Counted from the first letter of the stretch, positions 18,240 to 27,572 are shown. The stretch: 64,000 bases of DNA from Deltaproteobacteria bacterium (GCA_029547185.1 JAKPPU010000125.1:1-64000); one strand, 5' to 3'. The notes: generated by a model from the letters alone, not told the origin. Made by a program: numbers and translations.

Positions 18240-19463
18240 ATGAGAGATGCATATATTGTTCAGGCAGTAAGGACTCCCGGTTGCAGAAGGGGCAAAGGTG
18301 CATTCGCACAGACAAGGCCCGAAGATCTGCTCAAGGCCGCTCTCGACGGATTGATGGAGAGGGCCGGAGTCGATAAGGCAGAGGTAGAGGATATTCTGGT
18401 CGGCTGCGCATTCCCCGAAGCCGAGCAGGGTCTCAACATAGGCAGGATCATCGCCCAGATGTCAAAGTTCCCGGACACCACATGCGGAGCCACGGTCAAC
18501 AGGTTCTGCTCTTCCAGCCTCGAATCCATTGCCCTGCAGGCAATGCGCATAAAGAGCGGCTGGTGCGATGTTGCAATCGGCGCGGGCCTCGAGAGCATGT
18601 CCATCGTTCCGATGGGCGGCAATATGCCGAGGCCTCACCCGGACTGGGCCAAGGAAAACCCGGATGTCTACATGTCCATGGGCATCACCGCAGAGAACGT
18701 GGCACGCCGTTACGGCATCACCCGTGAGATGCAGGACGAGTTTGCCTATCATTCAAACATGAAGGCAGCCCAGGCCCAGAAAAACAAGGCCTTCAAAGAG
18801 ATCATCCCCACTCCGGCTGTCAAGTACGTCGAGAAAAAAGGCCAGATGGTCAAGACAACCTTCATCCAGGACTTTGATGACGGCGTACGCGCAGAAACCA
18901 CCATGGAAGGTCTGGCCAAGCTGAAAGGCGCATTTGCCTCAGCAAATCCGTGGGTGCCCAACCAGGGCTCGGTCACGGCAGGCAACTCCTCCCAGACCAC
19001 CGACGGCGCTGCTGCCACCCTGCTCATGAGCGAAGATGCCGTGAAGCGGCTGAACGTGAAACCCATCGCCAGAATCGTGGTCTACACCGTTGCCGGCTGC
19101 AAGGCCGACGAAATGGGTGTCGGCCCGGCCTACGCCGTCCCGAAGGCCCTCAAGATGGCCGGCCTCAAGGTCGAGGACATCAACCTCTGGGAACTCAACG
19201 AGGCCTTCGCCTCCCAGTGCATCTACGCTATGCAGAAGCTCGGCCTCTACGAGAATAAGGCCAACTGGACCAGCGACAGCGACAGCCGCATCGTCAACGT
19301 AAACGGCGGCGCCATCGCCCTGGGCCACCCGCTGGGATGCACCGGCGCGAAACTCTGCGCTCAGCTCATCACCCAGATGCAGGTCCGCAAGGCCAAGTAC
19401 GCTGCCGAGTCAATGTGCATCGGCGGCGGCATGGGTGCTGCAGCAATATTCGAGCTCTGCTAG
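18240..19463 (+). CDS. fadA: Acetyl-CoA C-acyltransferase (3-ketoacyl-CoA thiolase)
   Basis: Thiolase that cleaves 3-ketoacyl-CoA to acetyl-CoA plus a shortened acyl-CoA. All catalytic elements are present: nucleophile C90 in VNRFCSSSLE, NEAFA, the His in GHPLGCTGA, and the second Cys in SMCIGGGMGAA. Length (407) fits the family. It begins eight or so bases after AGGAGG and lies just behind fadN. The operon ends at the strong terminator at 19492-19524; no acyl-CoA dehydrogenase gene is attached, so that step must be encoded elsewhere. Confidence 0.97.
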   Translation: MRDAYIVQAVRTPGCRRGKGAFAQTRPEDLLKAALDGLMERAGVDKAEVEDILVGCAFPEAEQGLNIGRIIAQMSKFPDTTCGATVNRFCSSSLESIALQAMRIKSGWCDVAIGAGLESMSIVPMGGNMPRPHPDWAKENPDVYMSMGITAENVARRYGITREMQDEFAYHSNMKAAQAQKNKAFKEIIPTPAVKYVEKKGQMVKTTFIQDFDDGVRAETTMEGLAKLKGAFASANPWVPNQGSVTAGNSSQTTDGAAATLLMSEDAVKRLNVKPIARIVVYTVAGCKADEMGVGPAYAVPKALKMAGLKVEDINLWELNEAFASQCIYAMQKLGLYENKANWTSDSDSRIVNVNGGAIALGHPLGCTGAKLCAQLITQMQVRKAKYAAESMCIGGGMGAAAIFELC

Positions 19464-19491
19464 TACCCCTTTAAGCACTGCCAGGAAACAG

Positions 19492-19524
19492 AAAAGGGGC
19501 TGCCTTCAAAAGGCAGCCCCTTTT
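19492..19524. terminator. Strong rho-independent terminator of the fad operon
   Basis: A 15-bp perfect inverted repeat, AAAAGGGGCTGCCTT paired with AAGGCAGCCCCTTTT, with a three-base loop and a T-run. Confidence 0.92.
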
Positions 19525-19706
19525 CTTTGCCCCGTCCTTCCAACACCGGCTGATTTTTAAGTAGTTTTACACTATTCCCCGATCTCCTGTGGTATCCTCC
19601 TTTCAATGCATCGTTTTGATTTCGAGATGCCTTGGAGGTTTTCCCTCATGTTGCTGCGTGCTCCAGGTGAGCCGGGAGCACAGACTACGACGAAGCGGAG
19701 GAATAC

Positions 19707-20660
19707 ATGGACTCACACTCAATCGCCAGGCACATGCTCTCGTTCCTGAAAAGGGCCGTGCTCATCCTGCCCGAAGCAGCGATCGGTACGGTATCGTTCC
19801 TGCTCCTCATTGTGAATACCCTGTTCTGGGCGCTCTCCCTGTTTCCCCTGGCAGGCCTGAAGCTCGTCTACAAAAGCCGGTCGCGGCAGGACAGGTGCAA
19901 TGCGGTGCTCAACAGGATAGGCTTGAACTGGATCGGCTGCAACAACCTCATCCTGAGCGCCACCAAGAGGATCAAATGGCATACGAAAGGCATCGAAGGC
20001 CTGAACCCGAACGGGTGGTACCTCGTCATCTCGAACCATCAGACCTGGGTCGATATCCTCGTCCTGCAGAAGGTCTTTCACCGGCAGGTACCGTTCCTGA
20101 AGTTCTTCCTCAAGAAGGAGCTCATCTGGGTCCCCATCATGGGGCTTGCCTGGTGGGCCCTCGAGTTCCCCTTCATGAAACGCTACTCGGGCGAGTTCCT
20201 GAAGAGGAATCCCCACCTCAAGGGCAAGGACATGGAGATCACCAGGAAGGCGTGCGAGCGCTTCAAGAGGATGCCCATATCGGTCATGAACTTTGTCGAA
20301 GGCACCCGTTTCACCGCGGAAAAACACGAGAGGCAGAAGGCTCCCTTCAAGCACCTCCTGCGGCCCAAGGCAGGAGGGATATCCTTTGTCCTCTCCGCCA
20401 TGGGCGAGCAGCTCACCCACATCCTCAACGTGACCATCGTCTATCCCGACGGACCGAAGACCTTCTGGAAATTCCTCTGCACGAAGGAGTGCAGCATCTA
20501 CGTCAACGTGGAGGTGATTCCCATCACCCCGGACCTGATCGGCGATTACGAGAATGATGCCAGGTTCAAAGAGCGGATCCAGGCCTGGATCAACAATCTG
20601 TGGTTCGAGAAGGACCTGCTCGTCGAGAGCTTCTTCCGGGAAAGGAAACAGGCGGCATAG
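19707..20660 (+). CDS. PlsC/LPLAT-family acyltransferase, YihG-like
   Basis: Membrane acyltransferase of the lysophosphatidic-acid acyltransferase superfamily, 317 residues. Motif I is SNHQTWVDILVLQ (N-H-x4-D), motif III is NFVEGTRFT, and the part between (FLKKELIWVPIMGLAWWALEFPFMKR) matches the YihG subgroup of Escherichia coli. A hydrophobic N-terminal segment (IGTVSFLLLIVNTLFWALSLF) anchors it in the inner membrane. GGAGGAA precedes the ATG. It probably acylates position 2 of lysophospholipids. Stands between the fad terminator and mgtE and is likely transcribed alone. Confidence 0.9.
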   Translation: MDSHSIARHMLSFLKRAVLILPEAAIGTVSFLLLIVNTLFWALSLFPLAGLKLVYKSRSRQDRCNAVLNRIGLNWIGCNNLILSATKRIKWHTKGIEGLNPNGWYLVISNHQTWVDILVLQKVFHRQVPFLKFFLKKELIWVPIMGLAWWALEFPFMKRYSGEFLKRNPHLKGKDMEITRKACERFKRMPISVMNFVEGTRFTAEKHERQKAPFKHLLRPKAGGISFVLSAMGEQLTHILNVTIVYPDGPKTFWKFLCTKECSIYVNVEVIPITPDLIGDYENDARFKERIQAWINNLWFEKDLLVESFFRERKQAA

Positions 20661-20855
20661 GCAGGCTCCGGCGGACTCGCCGCCTTTCCTTCGCTGGTGA
20701 GGGTTGATAATTCCCGAAGTCGGCTCTATCTGATTGTTGATGAAATGATCGATCTTCCTGCCGTTCCGTGCGGTCTGTCCGGCAAAGACATGCCTCTGGA
20801 GATTGAGCGGCATGCTGCGACAAATCCACAAGGGAAAGGGATATGGGCCGGCTCA

Positions 20856-22151
20856 ATGAAAACGGAAGATGTGAAGAGATGCTTAGAAAGCATGGCCCCT
20901 GCCTCGGCTGCCGAAGAAATCAGCCGCCAGGAGCCAGATGAGCGGTTAGCCTCCTTCGGGAGCCTGCCCGAGGACAGGCGGACGGTAGTCTTCGGTCTCC
21001 TCGACAGGGCGTACCAGGAGGAGCTTCTCGGCAGGCTGCCCCCGGAAGAGGGATTGAAGCTCATGGAGTCTCTCGACCCCGACGACAGGGCTTACCTTCT
21101 GGAAGACCTGTCGGCCCCGATAGCCCGGAGACTGTTCCAGAGCCTGAGCCCGCGCGAGAGGAGGATGACGGAGCTGCTGCTGGCATTTCCGGACAGGTCT
21201 GCCGGCCGGGTGATGACCCCCGAGTTCATCAGCCTGGAACCCGGAATGACCGTGGGCAGGGCCCTCGACAGGGTTCGCCGTGATGGGGGAAAGGCCGAGA
21301 CGGTGTATGTCCTGCCCCTTTTGGGCGAGGACCTCACCCTGCTTGGTCTCGTCCACCTCAAGGACCTGGTCACCTCGCCGGAAGATGCACGCGTCGATGA
21401 GCTTGCAGATGTGGATGTGCGCTCCATAAGTGCACTGGAAGACCAGGAAACGGCGGCCAGGGTCATCCAGGCGACAGACACCCTTGCCGCCCCGGTCGTC
21501 GACAAGGAGAACCGGCTCCTCGGGCTGATCACGGTCGATGACGCCATGGATATCATCGACCGTGAGGATGAGGAGGATTTCGCGCGGGCAGGGGGCGGTT
21601 CGGAGCCCCTTGCGAGACCGTATCTCTCCGCCAGGGTGATCCAGCTCGCCCGGGCCCGTTTTCTCTGGCTCCTTCTCCTGTCGATCGCGGCCGTCCTCAC
21701 CGTAAACGTCCTGAACGTGTTCCAGGGCACTCTGGAGCAGATAGTCACGATAGCCCTTTTCATTCCGCTGCTGATCGGCATCGGAGGCAATACCGGGACA
21801 CAGTCGGCGACCACGGTGGTGAGGGCCCTCAGCATGGGCGAGATAAGCCCCGCCGACGCGATCCGCGTGCTCTCCCGGGAGATAACGGTCGGCCTGCTCC
21901 TGGGGACCATGCTGTCGACCATCGGCCTAGTCCCGGTGTGGCTTTTCGCTGGGAGAGACATGGCTCTGGTCGTGGCCCTCACGCTCATCACCATCTGCAC
22001 CCTGGCCACTCTTGTCGGTGCGGCCATCCCGCTTGTCCTGGAAAAGATCGGCATAGACCCTGCCGTGGCAAGCGCACCGTTCATATCGACCCTCATCGAT
22101 GCGACGGGCCTGCTGGTGTATTTTCTCGTGGCGCGTCTCGTGCTCTTCTGA
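20856..22151 (+). CDS. mgtE: MgtE-type magnesium transporter
   Basis: Mg2+ channel with a cytoplasmic MgtE N-domain (EDRAYLLEDLSAPIARRL-like helical repeats), two CBS domains, and about five C-terminal membrane helices including the signature GIGGNTGTQSATTVVRALS. The frame is open from 20697, but conservation begins near ATG 20856 (MKTEDVKRCLE), giving 431 residues, close to the family norm; the ribosome site there is weak (AGGGAAAGGG lies rather far upstream), so the start is not certain. No Mg riboswitch was recognised in the 195-bp leader. Confidence 0.92.
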   Translation: MKTEDVKRCLESMAPASAAEEISRQEPDERLASFGSLPEDRRTVVFGLLDRAYQEELLGRLPPEEGLKLMESLDPDDRAYLLEDLSAPIARRLFQSLSPRERRMTELLLAFPDRSAGRVMTPEFISLEPGMTVGRALDRVRRDGGKAETVYVLPLLGEDLTLLGLVHLKDLVTSPEDARVDELADVDVRSISALEDQETAARVIQATDTLAAPVVDKENRLLGLITVDDAMDIIDREDEEDFARAGGGSEPLARPYLSARVIQLARARFLWLLLLSIAAVLTVNVLNVFQGTLEQIVTIALFIPLLIGIGGNTGTQSATTVVRALSMGEISPADAIRVLSREITVGLLLGTMLSTIGLVPVWLFAGRDMALVVALTLITICTLATLVGAAIPLVLEKIGIDPAVASAPFISTLIDATGLLVYFLVARLVLF

Positions 22152-22254
22152 TCCAGGCGTCTTGCCCGCGGCCTGCCACAACTCGCGGGTTGCAATTTCA
22201 TCTGTTTCACACTAAAAGGAATGCACTGTTCTTATCAAAAAAGGGAGGAGCTTC

Positions 22255-23220
22255 ATGAAGATACAGGAGATTACCATCGACCGGCTCGACCCCGCCGCAT
22301 TCATCGATCACCAGGCAAAAGAGATTTCCGACAGGGTGGGGGAGGGGCTTGCCGTCAACGCCCTCTCCGGAGGCGTCGACTCGTCGGTGGTGACGGCCCT
22401 CGGGCACAAGGCGCTGGGCAGAAGGCTCAAGACATACTTCATCGACAGCGGGATCATGCGCAAGGACGAGCCCAGGCAGATCGCCGAGGCCTTCCGGGCC
22501 GTGGGCATCCCCATCGAGGTCGTCGATGCGAAGGACAGGTTTTTCGCCGCCCTCAAAGGGCTGAAAGACCCGGAAGAGAAGCGGGAGGCCATCACCCAGA
22601 CCTTCTACAAGGACGTTTTCGGCGACCTCGTGAAGAAGAGCGGCGCAGGGTACCTCCTCCAGGGCACCATCTTCACGGACGTGGAAGAGACCGTTGCCGG
22701 CGTCAAGAGGCAGCACAACATCTTAAGCCAGCTCGGCATCGATACGAAGGAGCAGTTCGGCTACGAGGTGATCGAGCCCCTCATCCAGCTGCGCAAGCCA
22801 GGCGTGAGAAAGGTGGGAGAGGCACTGGGCCTGCCCTATGAAATGTACAACAGGCCTCCGTTCCCCGGACCGGGGCTTGCGGCGAGGATAATCGGAGAGG
22901 TAACGCCGGAGCGCACCGCCCTGGTCCGCGAGGCAACCGCCATCGTCGAGGAGGAGCTTGCAGGGACCGGCGCATTCCAGTACCTCGCGATCCTTCACGA
23001 GGACAGGGTCACCGGCATCAGGAACGGCAGGAGAGACTACGGCTACCAGATCGAGGTCCGCTGCTGGGAGAGCAGGGACGCCAAGGTGGCCACCCCGACG
23101 AACCTCGGCTTCGACGTTCTGCAGAGGCTCGCGTCCCGCATGACCACGGAGGTGCCCGGGGTGGTGAGCGTGACGTACAACATCACCTCGAAGCCCACAT
23201 CGACCATCGAAGCGGTGTAG
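22255..23220 (+). CDS. guaA: GMP synthase ATP-pyrophosphatase subunit without glutaminase domain
   Basis: Adenylates XMP and aminates it to GMP. The 321-residue protein consists of only the ATP-PPase domain, with P-loop LSGGVDSSV near residue 39, and the GMP-synthase dimerisation domain (RPPFPGPGLAARIIGEVTPE; TYNITSKPTSTIEAV at the C-terminus). The usual ~200-residue N-terminal glutamine amidotransferase is absent, as in the split archaeal enzyme; no free-standing amidotransferase subunit is in this window. AAAGGGAGG precedes the ATG. The DnaG-like gene starts 62 bp downstream. Confidence 0.93.
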   Translation: MKIQEITIDRLDPAAFIDHQAKEISDRVGEGLAVNALSGGVDSSVVTALGHKALGRRLKTYFIDSGIMRKDEPRQIAEAFRAVGIPIEVVDAKDRFFAALKGLKDPEEKREAITQTFYKDVFGDLVKKSGAGYLLQGTIFTDVEETVAGVKRQHNILSQLGIDTKEQFGYEVIEPLIQLRKPGVRKVGEALGLPYEMYNRPPFPGPGLAARIIGEVTPERTALVREATAIVEEELAGTGAFQYLAILHEDRVTGIRNGRRDYGYQIEVRCWESRDAKVATPTNLGFDVLQRLASRMTTEVPGVVSVTYNITSKPTSTIEAV

Positions 23221-23282
23221 CATGATCCCTCTTGCGCTGAAGCCTGTCCCCCTCCTGAGGTGGTGACAAAAGGAGCTGCAGG

Positions 23283-24362
23283 ATGATCGGTCCCATCGAG
23301 CGGATATACGCCGGCCTGCTGGACAGGCAGTACGAGGTCGAGCTCTTCGGCGGTCTGCCCGGCTTCGAGCGGAAGGGCAGCGGATACATCGCCTGCTGCC
23401 CATTCCATGAGGACACCCTCCCGACCCTCGTCATCTACTCGGACAGGCCCGAATACTTCTGCTTCGCATGCAGCTGCCGGGGAGACTGGGTCAGGTACCT
23501 GCAGCTCAAAGAAGGCTTGAGCTTCGAGGATGCCCGGTCGCTCCTGAGCGGTCGGGCAGGGATCGAAGCGCGGGGCTACGGCAGGAGTCTCTGGGAGAGG
23601 GAGCTCGCAAGGACAGTCCTTCTGGAGAATGCTGCAAGCTTTTTCACTACGGAGCTCTTTGCACCGCCGGGCGAGGAGGTGCTCCGGTACCTCTACCGGA
23701 GGGGATATGCCATGGGCGAGGTCGAGGGCTCCGGCTTCGGGTTCTATCCCGGCTTTTCGCAGCTTAAGGAGTATCTGCTTTCCCAGGGCATGAACGACGT
23801 GCTTGCCAGTGAAGAGCCGGCAGGGATCTGGAGCAGGGATGCAGAGAGCTTCCGTCTCACCATCCCCTACCGCGATTTCTGCGGAAGGCTCATGGGCATC
23901 ATCGGACGGGATATCGCAAAGGCCGGCCCGGAGGCGTACCGACCCCTTACCGACCTCTCACCGCTTGTCGACACGCCTTTCCTCATCTACAAGGCGAGGG
24001 GGAGGGAGGAGATCATCATTGTCGAAGGCCTCTTCGACGCCCTGCTCGTGGACCAGATCGGGATCAAGCCGGCCATCGCGATCGGCAGATCGGGCCTGAG
24101 CACGGGCCGGCTCGATGCGATCGAGGCCTCCGGGATCAGGCGGTGCATCCTGGCCTTAGGAGGAGGCCTCGAGAAGAGGCAGAGGACGCTCCAAACGGCG
24201 AGGCTTATCGAATCCCGCGGGCTCGAGGCGGTGATACTGCCCATTCCGGACGAGTACGAAGACCTCGATCGGTTCATCCGCTCCACCGACCTTCACGACT
24301 TCAAGAAGCTCCTCAAAAAGGGTCGGAGCGTAGAGCAGTGGTCTGCAGGGATTTGCAACTGA
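23283..24362 (+). CDS. DnaG-like protein with CHC2 zinc finger and degenerate TOPRIM domain
   Basis: 359 residues resembling the N-terminal two thirds of DnaG primase. The CHC2 zinc finger is clear: C39-PF-H42 and C60-FA-C63. A TOPRIM-like fold follows, with the catalytic Glu kept in IIIVEGLFDALL (E248), but the D-x-D motif that binds metal (expected in an LALDxDxAG-type segment) reads LALGGGLEK at about 290-298, so both aspartates are missing. The helicase-binding C-terminal domain is absent. It is therefore unlikely to be the replicative primase. No phage or plasmid genes surround it; AAGGAG lies upstream of the ATG. Role unknown. Confidence 0.78.
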   Translation: MIGPIERIYAGLLDRQYEVELFGGLPGFERKGSGYIACCPFHEDTLPTLVIYSDRPEYFCFACSCRGDWVRYLQLKEGLSFEDARSLLSGRAGIEARGYGRSLWERELARTVLLENAASFFTTELFAPPGEEVLRYLYRRGYAMGEVEGSGFGFYPGFSQLKEYLLSQGMNDVLASEEPAGIWSRDAESFRLTIPYRDFCGRLMGIIGRDIAKAGPEAYRPLTDLSPLVDTPFLIYKARGREEIIIVEGLFDALLVDQIGIKPAIAIGRSGLSTGRLDAIEASGIRRCILALGGGLEKRQRTLQTARLIESRGLEAVILPIPDEYEDLDRFIRSTDLHDFKKLLKKGRSVEQWSAGICN

Positions 24363-24386
24363 AGCCCTTCTTATCTGGTTAAAATC

Positions 24387-24395
24387 TGCTATAAT
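24387..24395 (+). promoter_or_regulatory. Extended -10 promoter before the FAD oxidoreductase gene
   Basis: TGCTATAAT gives a consensus TATAAT (24390-24395) with the TGn extension; no good -35 box. About 120 bp of leader follow, including a small GATGGAG/CTCCATC hairpin (24407-24424) shortly before a run of five T, which could attenuate. Confidence 0.5.
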
Positions 24396-24517
24396 AGCCT
24401 GCGGTTCGATGGAGCGGACTCCATCAGAGCCTTTTTGCCTCGGCATCGCGGGCTTGAGGGGATCGAAAACGAATTCCATTCTCCCGGCAAGGGAGTGCAG
24501 AAAAAGGGAGGAAAGCC

Positions 24518-25648
24518 ATGGGGAGCACGTTCTTCTCTGACGCCATTGTCATAGGAGCTGGCCCGGCAGGTCTGGGAACCGCGCTGGGCCTTGCCAGGGA
24601 GGGTGTCGACGTCATCGTTCTCGACAAGCAGGACAGGATCGGATCGGTCAGGAGAGGGGAGACCGTCCGCTTCGATAAGGAGATGGACGATATCCTCGGA
24701 GGCGGCTTCTTCGAGAAGCAGTCCATCAGGAAGATCTGCAAGAGGACCTATTTCTCGCACACCGGGACCAGCCATGTGGACCGGGTGATCAGGAATCCCA
24801 ACAACATCATCTCCTGGCCCGATTTCATCCAGGGGCTGGCTGACGTCGTTTCGGCATCGGGTGCACGGATCTGGCCTGCCTCGAACGTGGTGGACCTCAT
24901 CGAGCGGGACGGAGGCATTCGAGGCGTCAGGGCCACGGTGAGCGGGCATATGGAAGAAGAGCTCACGTGCAGGGCGGTGTTCTCGTGCGGAGGCTTCGAC
25001 GATCCCGCGTCCCGCATGCTCGGCATCGACCGTTCGAAGATCGATCTTCCGGTCACGAAGCAGCTCGTGAAGGGATACAAAGCCCTCGACGACCGGCTCG
25101 AGTACCATTTCCACGTCGGTGAAGGCGTTCTCGCTGTCTGTGCCGTCTTTCCCCGAGGCAATGAAGAGGCCGAGATCATCCTCATGAGCCTCCCGAAAGA
25201 CGGAAAGCCGGCCAGGCTCTCGTTCGAGAGGTTTTCCGAAGAGCACCCTCTCTTCAGGAAGAGGATCAGGGGTTCGGAATCGGTCTATACGCTCAATACC
25301 ATGATACCCATGGGCGGGATGATCTTCCCCGTCTGCCGCAAACCCGGCCTCGTCATGGCAGGCGATGCCCTGGGCCACGTCCAGGCACGGGGAGGGAGCG
25401 GCATCAGAACCTCGTTCCTCATCGGGTATGCAGCCGGCAGGCTCGGCGCCCAGGCGATCAGGGCCGGCGAATGGACCGGGGAGACGGTAAGCATCTACGA
25501 GCGCCACATCCGGAAATCGCCCCACGTGCGATCCTTGAGGCTCCACAACTTTGTCTATTCGACGCTTCGCTCGAAGATCTTCGGACGCATAGGGAGCCCG
25601 GAAGAGATGGACGGGCACTGGCACATCCTGCAGCATGCCCTGAGGTAG
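24518..25648 (+). CDS. FAD-dependent oxidoreductase, geranylgeranyl-reductase/digeranylglycerophospholipid reductase-like
   Basis: Flavoprotein of the p-hydroxybenzoate hydroxylase-like/geranylgeranyl reductase group, 376 residues. The N-terminal Rossmann motif is DAIVIGAGPAGLGTALGLA with VIVLDKQ, and the second FAD motif GLVMAGDALGHVQARGGSGI is near residue 285. Such enzymes reduce isoprenoid double bonds or act on polyketide or menaquinone-like substrates; the true substrate here is not readable. GGGAGGAAAG precedes the ATG. It has its own promoter and no obvious pathway partner, the next gene being an ABC-F ATPase. Confidence 0.82.
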   Translation: MGSTFFSDAIVIGAGPAGLGTALGLAREGVDVIVLDKQDRIGSVRRGETVRFDKEMDDILGGGFFEKQSIRKICKRTYFSHTGTSHVDRVIRNPNNIISWPDFIQGLADVVSASGARIWPASNVVDLIERDGGIRGVRATVSGHMEEELTCRAVFSCGGFDDPASRMLGIDRSKIDLPVTKQLVKGYKALDDRLEYHFHVGEGVLAVCAVFPRGNEEAEIILMSLPKDGKPARLSFERFSEEHPLFRKRIRGSESVYTLNTMIPMGGMIFPVCRKPGLVMAGDALGHVQARGGSGIRTSFLIGYAAGRLGAQAIRAGEWTGETVSIYERHIRKSPHVRSLRLHNFVYSTLRSKIFGRIGSPEEMDGHWHILQHALR

Positions 25649-25665
25649 GCGGTCCGAATTCATTC

Positions 25666-25700
25666 TTGACGTAAGGCGAGAATGTTATAAGTTACTTCGC
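25666..25700 (+). promoter_or_regulatory. Promoter placed so that the ABC-F mRNA would be leaderless
   Basis: TATAAG at 25686-25691 ends nine bases before the ATG at 25701, so transcription would start at or within about three bases of the start codon. TTGACG at 25666-25671 is a -35 candidate although the 14-bp spacing is short. No Shine-Dalgarno sequence is present before the ATG. Confidence 0.45.
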
Positions 25701-27572
25701 ATGATCAGCGCGGAAAACCTCAGCAAGAGCTATGCACGTCAGGTGCTTTTCGAAGGGATCAGCTTCAAGATCAACCCCAAGGAGCGCGTCGGCCTCGTGG
25801 GCAGGAACGGCCACGGCAAGACCACGCTCTTGCGGATGATCGTGGGCGAGGAGACCCCGGACGAGGGCTCGATCATCATCCCCAGGAACTACCGGATCGG
25901 ATACGTCAGGCAGCACCTCGACTTCACCGAGGACACGGTCCTCAAAGAGGGGATGAAGGGCCTGACCGCAAACCAGAAGGAGCAGCACTGGAAGGTCGAG
26001 AAGGTGCTGGCAGGCCTCGGGTTCGCTCAGGAGGACATCGAAAGGAGCCCATACGAGTTCTCCGGCGGGTACCAGGTAAGGCTGAACCTCGCCAAGGTGC
26101 TCGTCTCCGAGCCCGACCTCCTGCTCCTCGACGAGCCCACGAACTATCTCGACATCACCTCGATCCGCTGGATAGAGCGCTTCCTCGTGGGCTGGCCGGG
26201 TGAGCTCGTCCTCATCACCCATGACAGGACCTTCATGGACAGGATCGTCACCCACACCATGGGGATCCATAGGAAGAAGGTCAAGAAGATCGAGGGCGAC
26301 ACGGGCAAGTACTACACGCAGATAGCCCAGGAAGAGGAGATCTACGAGAAGACGCGCCTCAACGACGAGCGCAGGAGGAAGGAGGTCGAGCACTTCATCA
26401 CCCAGTTCCGGGCAAAGGCCAGGCTCGTGGGCCTCGTTCAGTCGAGGATCAAGACCCTGGAGAAGATGGAGAAGAAGGAAAAGCTCGAGAAGATCAAGAC
26501 CCTCGACTTCTCCTTCAGGTATGCCCCGTTCGTGGGCAAGTACGTGCTCCAGGCCACCGACCTCGAGTTCTCGTACGACCCGTCTGTCGAGCTCATCAGA
26601 GACTTCACCTTTACGCTCCGGCCCGGGGAGAAGGTCTGCGTCATAGGCCCGAACGGCAAGGGCAAGACCACGCTCTTGAAGCTCCTGTCCGGCCGGCTCG
26701 TCCCACAAAGGGGCGGGATCACCCCGAACCCCAAGACGGTGAGCGGCACCTTCGACCAGACCAATGTCTCTACCCTCATCGACAGCAGGTCCGTCGAGGA
26801 GGAGATCATGTACGCCTATCCCGACATCGACAGGCAGAAGGCGCGGGACATCTGCGGGGCCATGATGTTCGAGGGCGACTATGCCCTCAAGAAGATCGAG
26901 GTCCTCTCGGGCGGCGAGAAGAGCAGGGTGATGCTGGGCAAGCTCCTGGCGACGCCCGTGAACCTCCTCTTCCTGGACGAGCCCACGAACCACCTCGACA
27001 TGGAGTCGAGCGACGCGCTCCTGGCAGCCGTCGATTCCTTCGAGGGTGCCGTCGTCATGGTGACCCACAACGAGATGTTCCTCCATGCCCTGGCAGAGAG
27101 GCTCATCATCTTCTACCACGACTCTATCGAGATCTTCGAGGGGGGATACCAGCGCTTCCTCGAAAAAGGGGGCTGGGGAGACGAAGAGGAGACCATTGCC
27201 ATCGGCAAAAAGGCAAAGGCGGAGAGGGAGGGAAGCGAGAAGCTCGACAGGAAGGAGCTTCGGAAAAAGCGCGCAGAGATCATCACCGAGCGCTCACGGG
27301 TGATGGGTCCGATCGAAAAGGGCATTGCCCGGGCAGAGCACGGGATCGATGCACGGGAGAAGCGGATCAAGGAGCTGCACCACGCCATGCAGGAAGCAGC
27401 CCATGCCAAGGACGGCAAGAGGATTACCGCAATCTCGATGGAGATTCACGCCTGTGAGGAGGAGATCGAGTCCCTGTTCAAGGAGCTCGAAGACCTCACC
27501 CACAGGTTCGAGCATCACAACGCCGTATTCGAGGAGCGGCTGACCCAGGTCGAGCAGCTCAAGGATTATTAG
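25701..27572 (+). CDS. ABC-F family ATPase (ribosome-associated, Uup/YheS/EttA group)
   Basis: Soluble tandem ABC ATPase, 623 residues, that likely acts on the ribosome and not in transport, since there is no membrane part. First cassette: Walker A GRNGHGKTTLL, signature FSGGYQVRL, Walker B LLLLDEPTNYLD. Second: Walker A GPNGKGKTTLL, signature LSGGEKSR, LLFLDEPTNHLD. A charged linker (about residues 200-260) and a C-terminal coiled coil (KLDRKELRKKRAEI onward) are typical of the Uup-like branch. The gene has no Shine-Dalgarno site and may be leaderless (see promoter). Subfamily and target site on the ribosome cannot be fixed here. Confidence 0.93.
   Translation: MISAENLSKSYARQVLFEGISFKINPKERVGLVGRNGHGKTTLLRMIVGEETPDEGSIIIPRNYRIGYVRQHLDFTEDTVLKEGMKGLTANQKEQHWKVEKVLAGLGFAQEDIERSPYEFSGGYQVRLNLAKVLVSEPDLLLLDEPTNYLDITSIRWIERFLVGWPGELVLITHDRTFMDRIVTHTMGIHRKKVKKIEGDTGKYYTQIAQEEEIYEKTRLNDERRRKEVEHFITQFRAKARLVGLVQSRIKTLEKMEKKEKLEKIKTLDFSFRYAPFVGKYVLQATDLEFSYDPSVELIRDFTFTLRPGEKVCVIGPNGKGKTTLLKLLSGRLVPQRGGITPNPKTVSGTFDQTNVSTLIDSRSVEEEIMYAYPDIDRQKARDICGAMMFEGDYALKKIEVLSGGEKSRVMLGKLLATPVNLLFLDEPTNHLDMESSDALLAAVDSFEGAVVMVTHNEMFLHALAERLIIFYHDSIEIFEGGYQRFLEKGGWGDEEETIAIGKKAKAEREGSEKLDRKELRKKRAEIITERSRVMGPIEKGIARAEHGIDAREKRIKELHHAMQEAAHAKDGKRITAISMEIHACEEEIESLFKELEDLTHRFEHHNAVFEERLTQVEQLKDY

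Noticed and set aside
20661-20855. Magnesium riboswitch before mgtE
   Set aside because: No M-box or ykoK-like conserved segments could be found.
23283-24362. Replicative primase dnaG
   Set aside because: TOPRIM Asp pair missing, helicase-binding domain missing, and no rpsU or rpoD neighbour.
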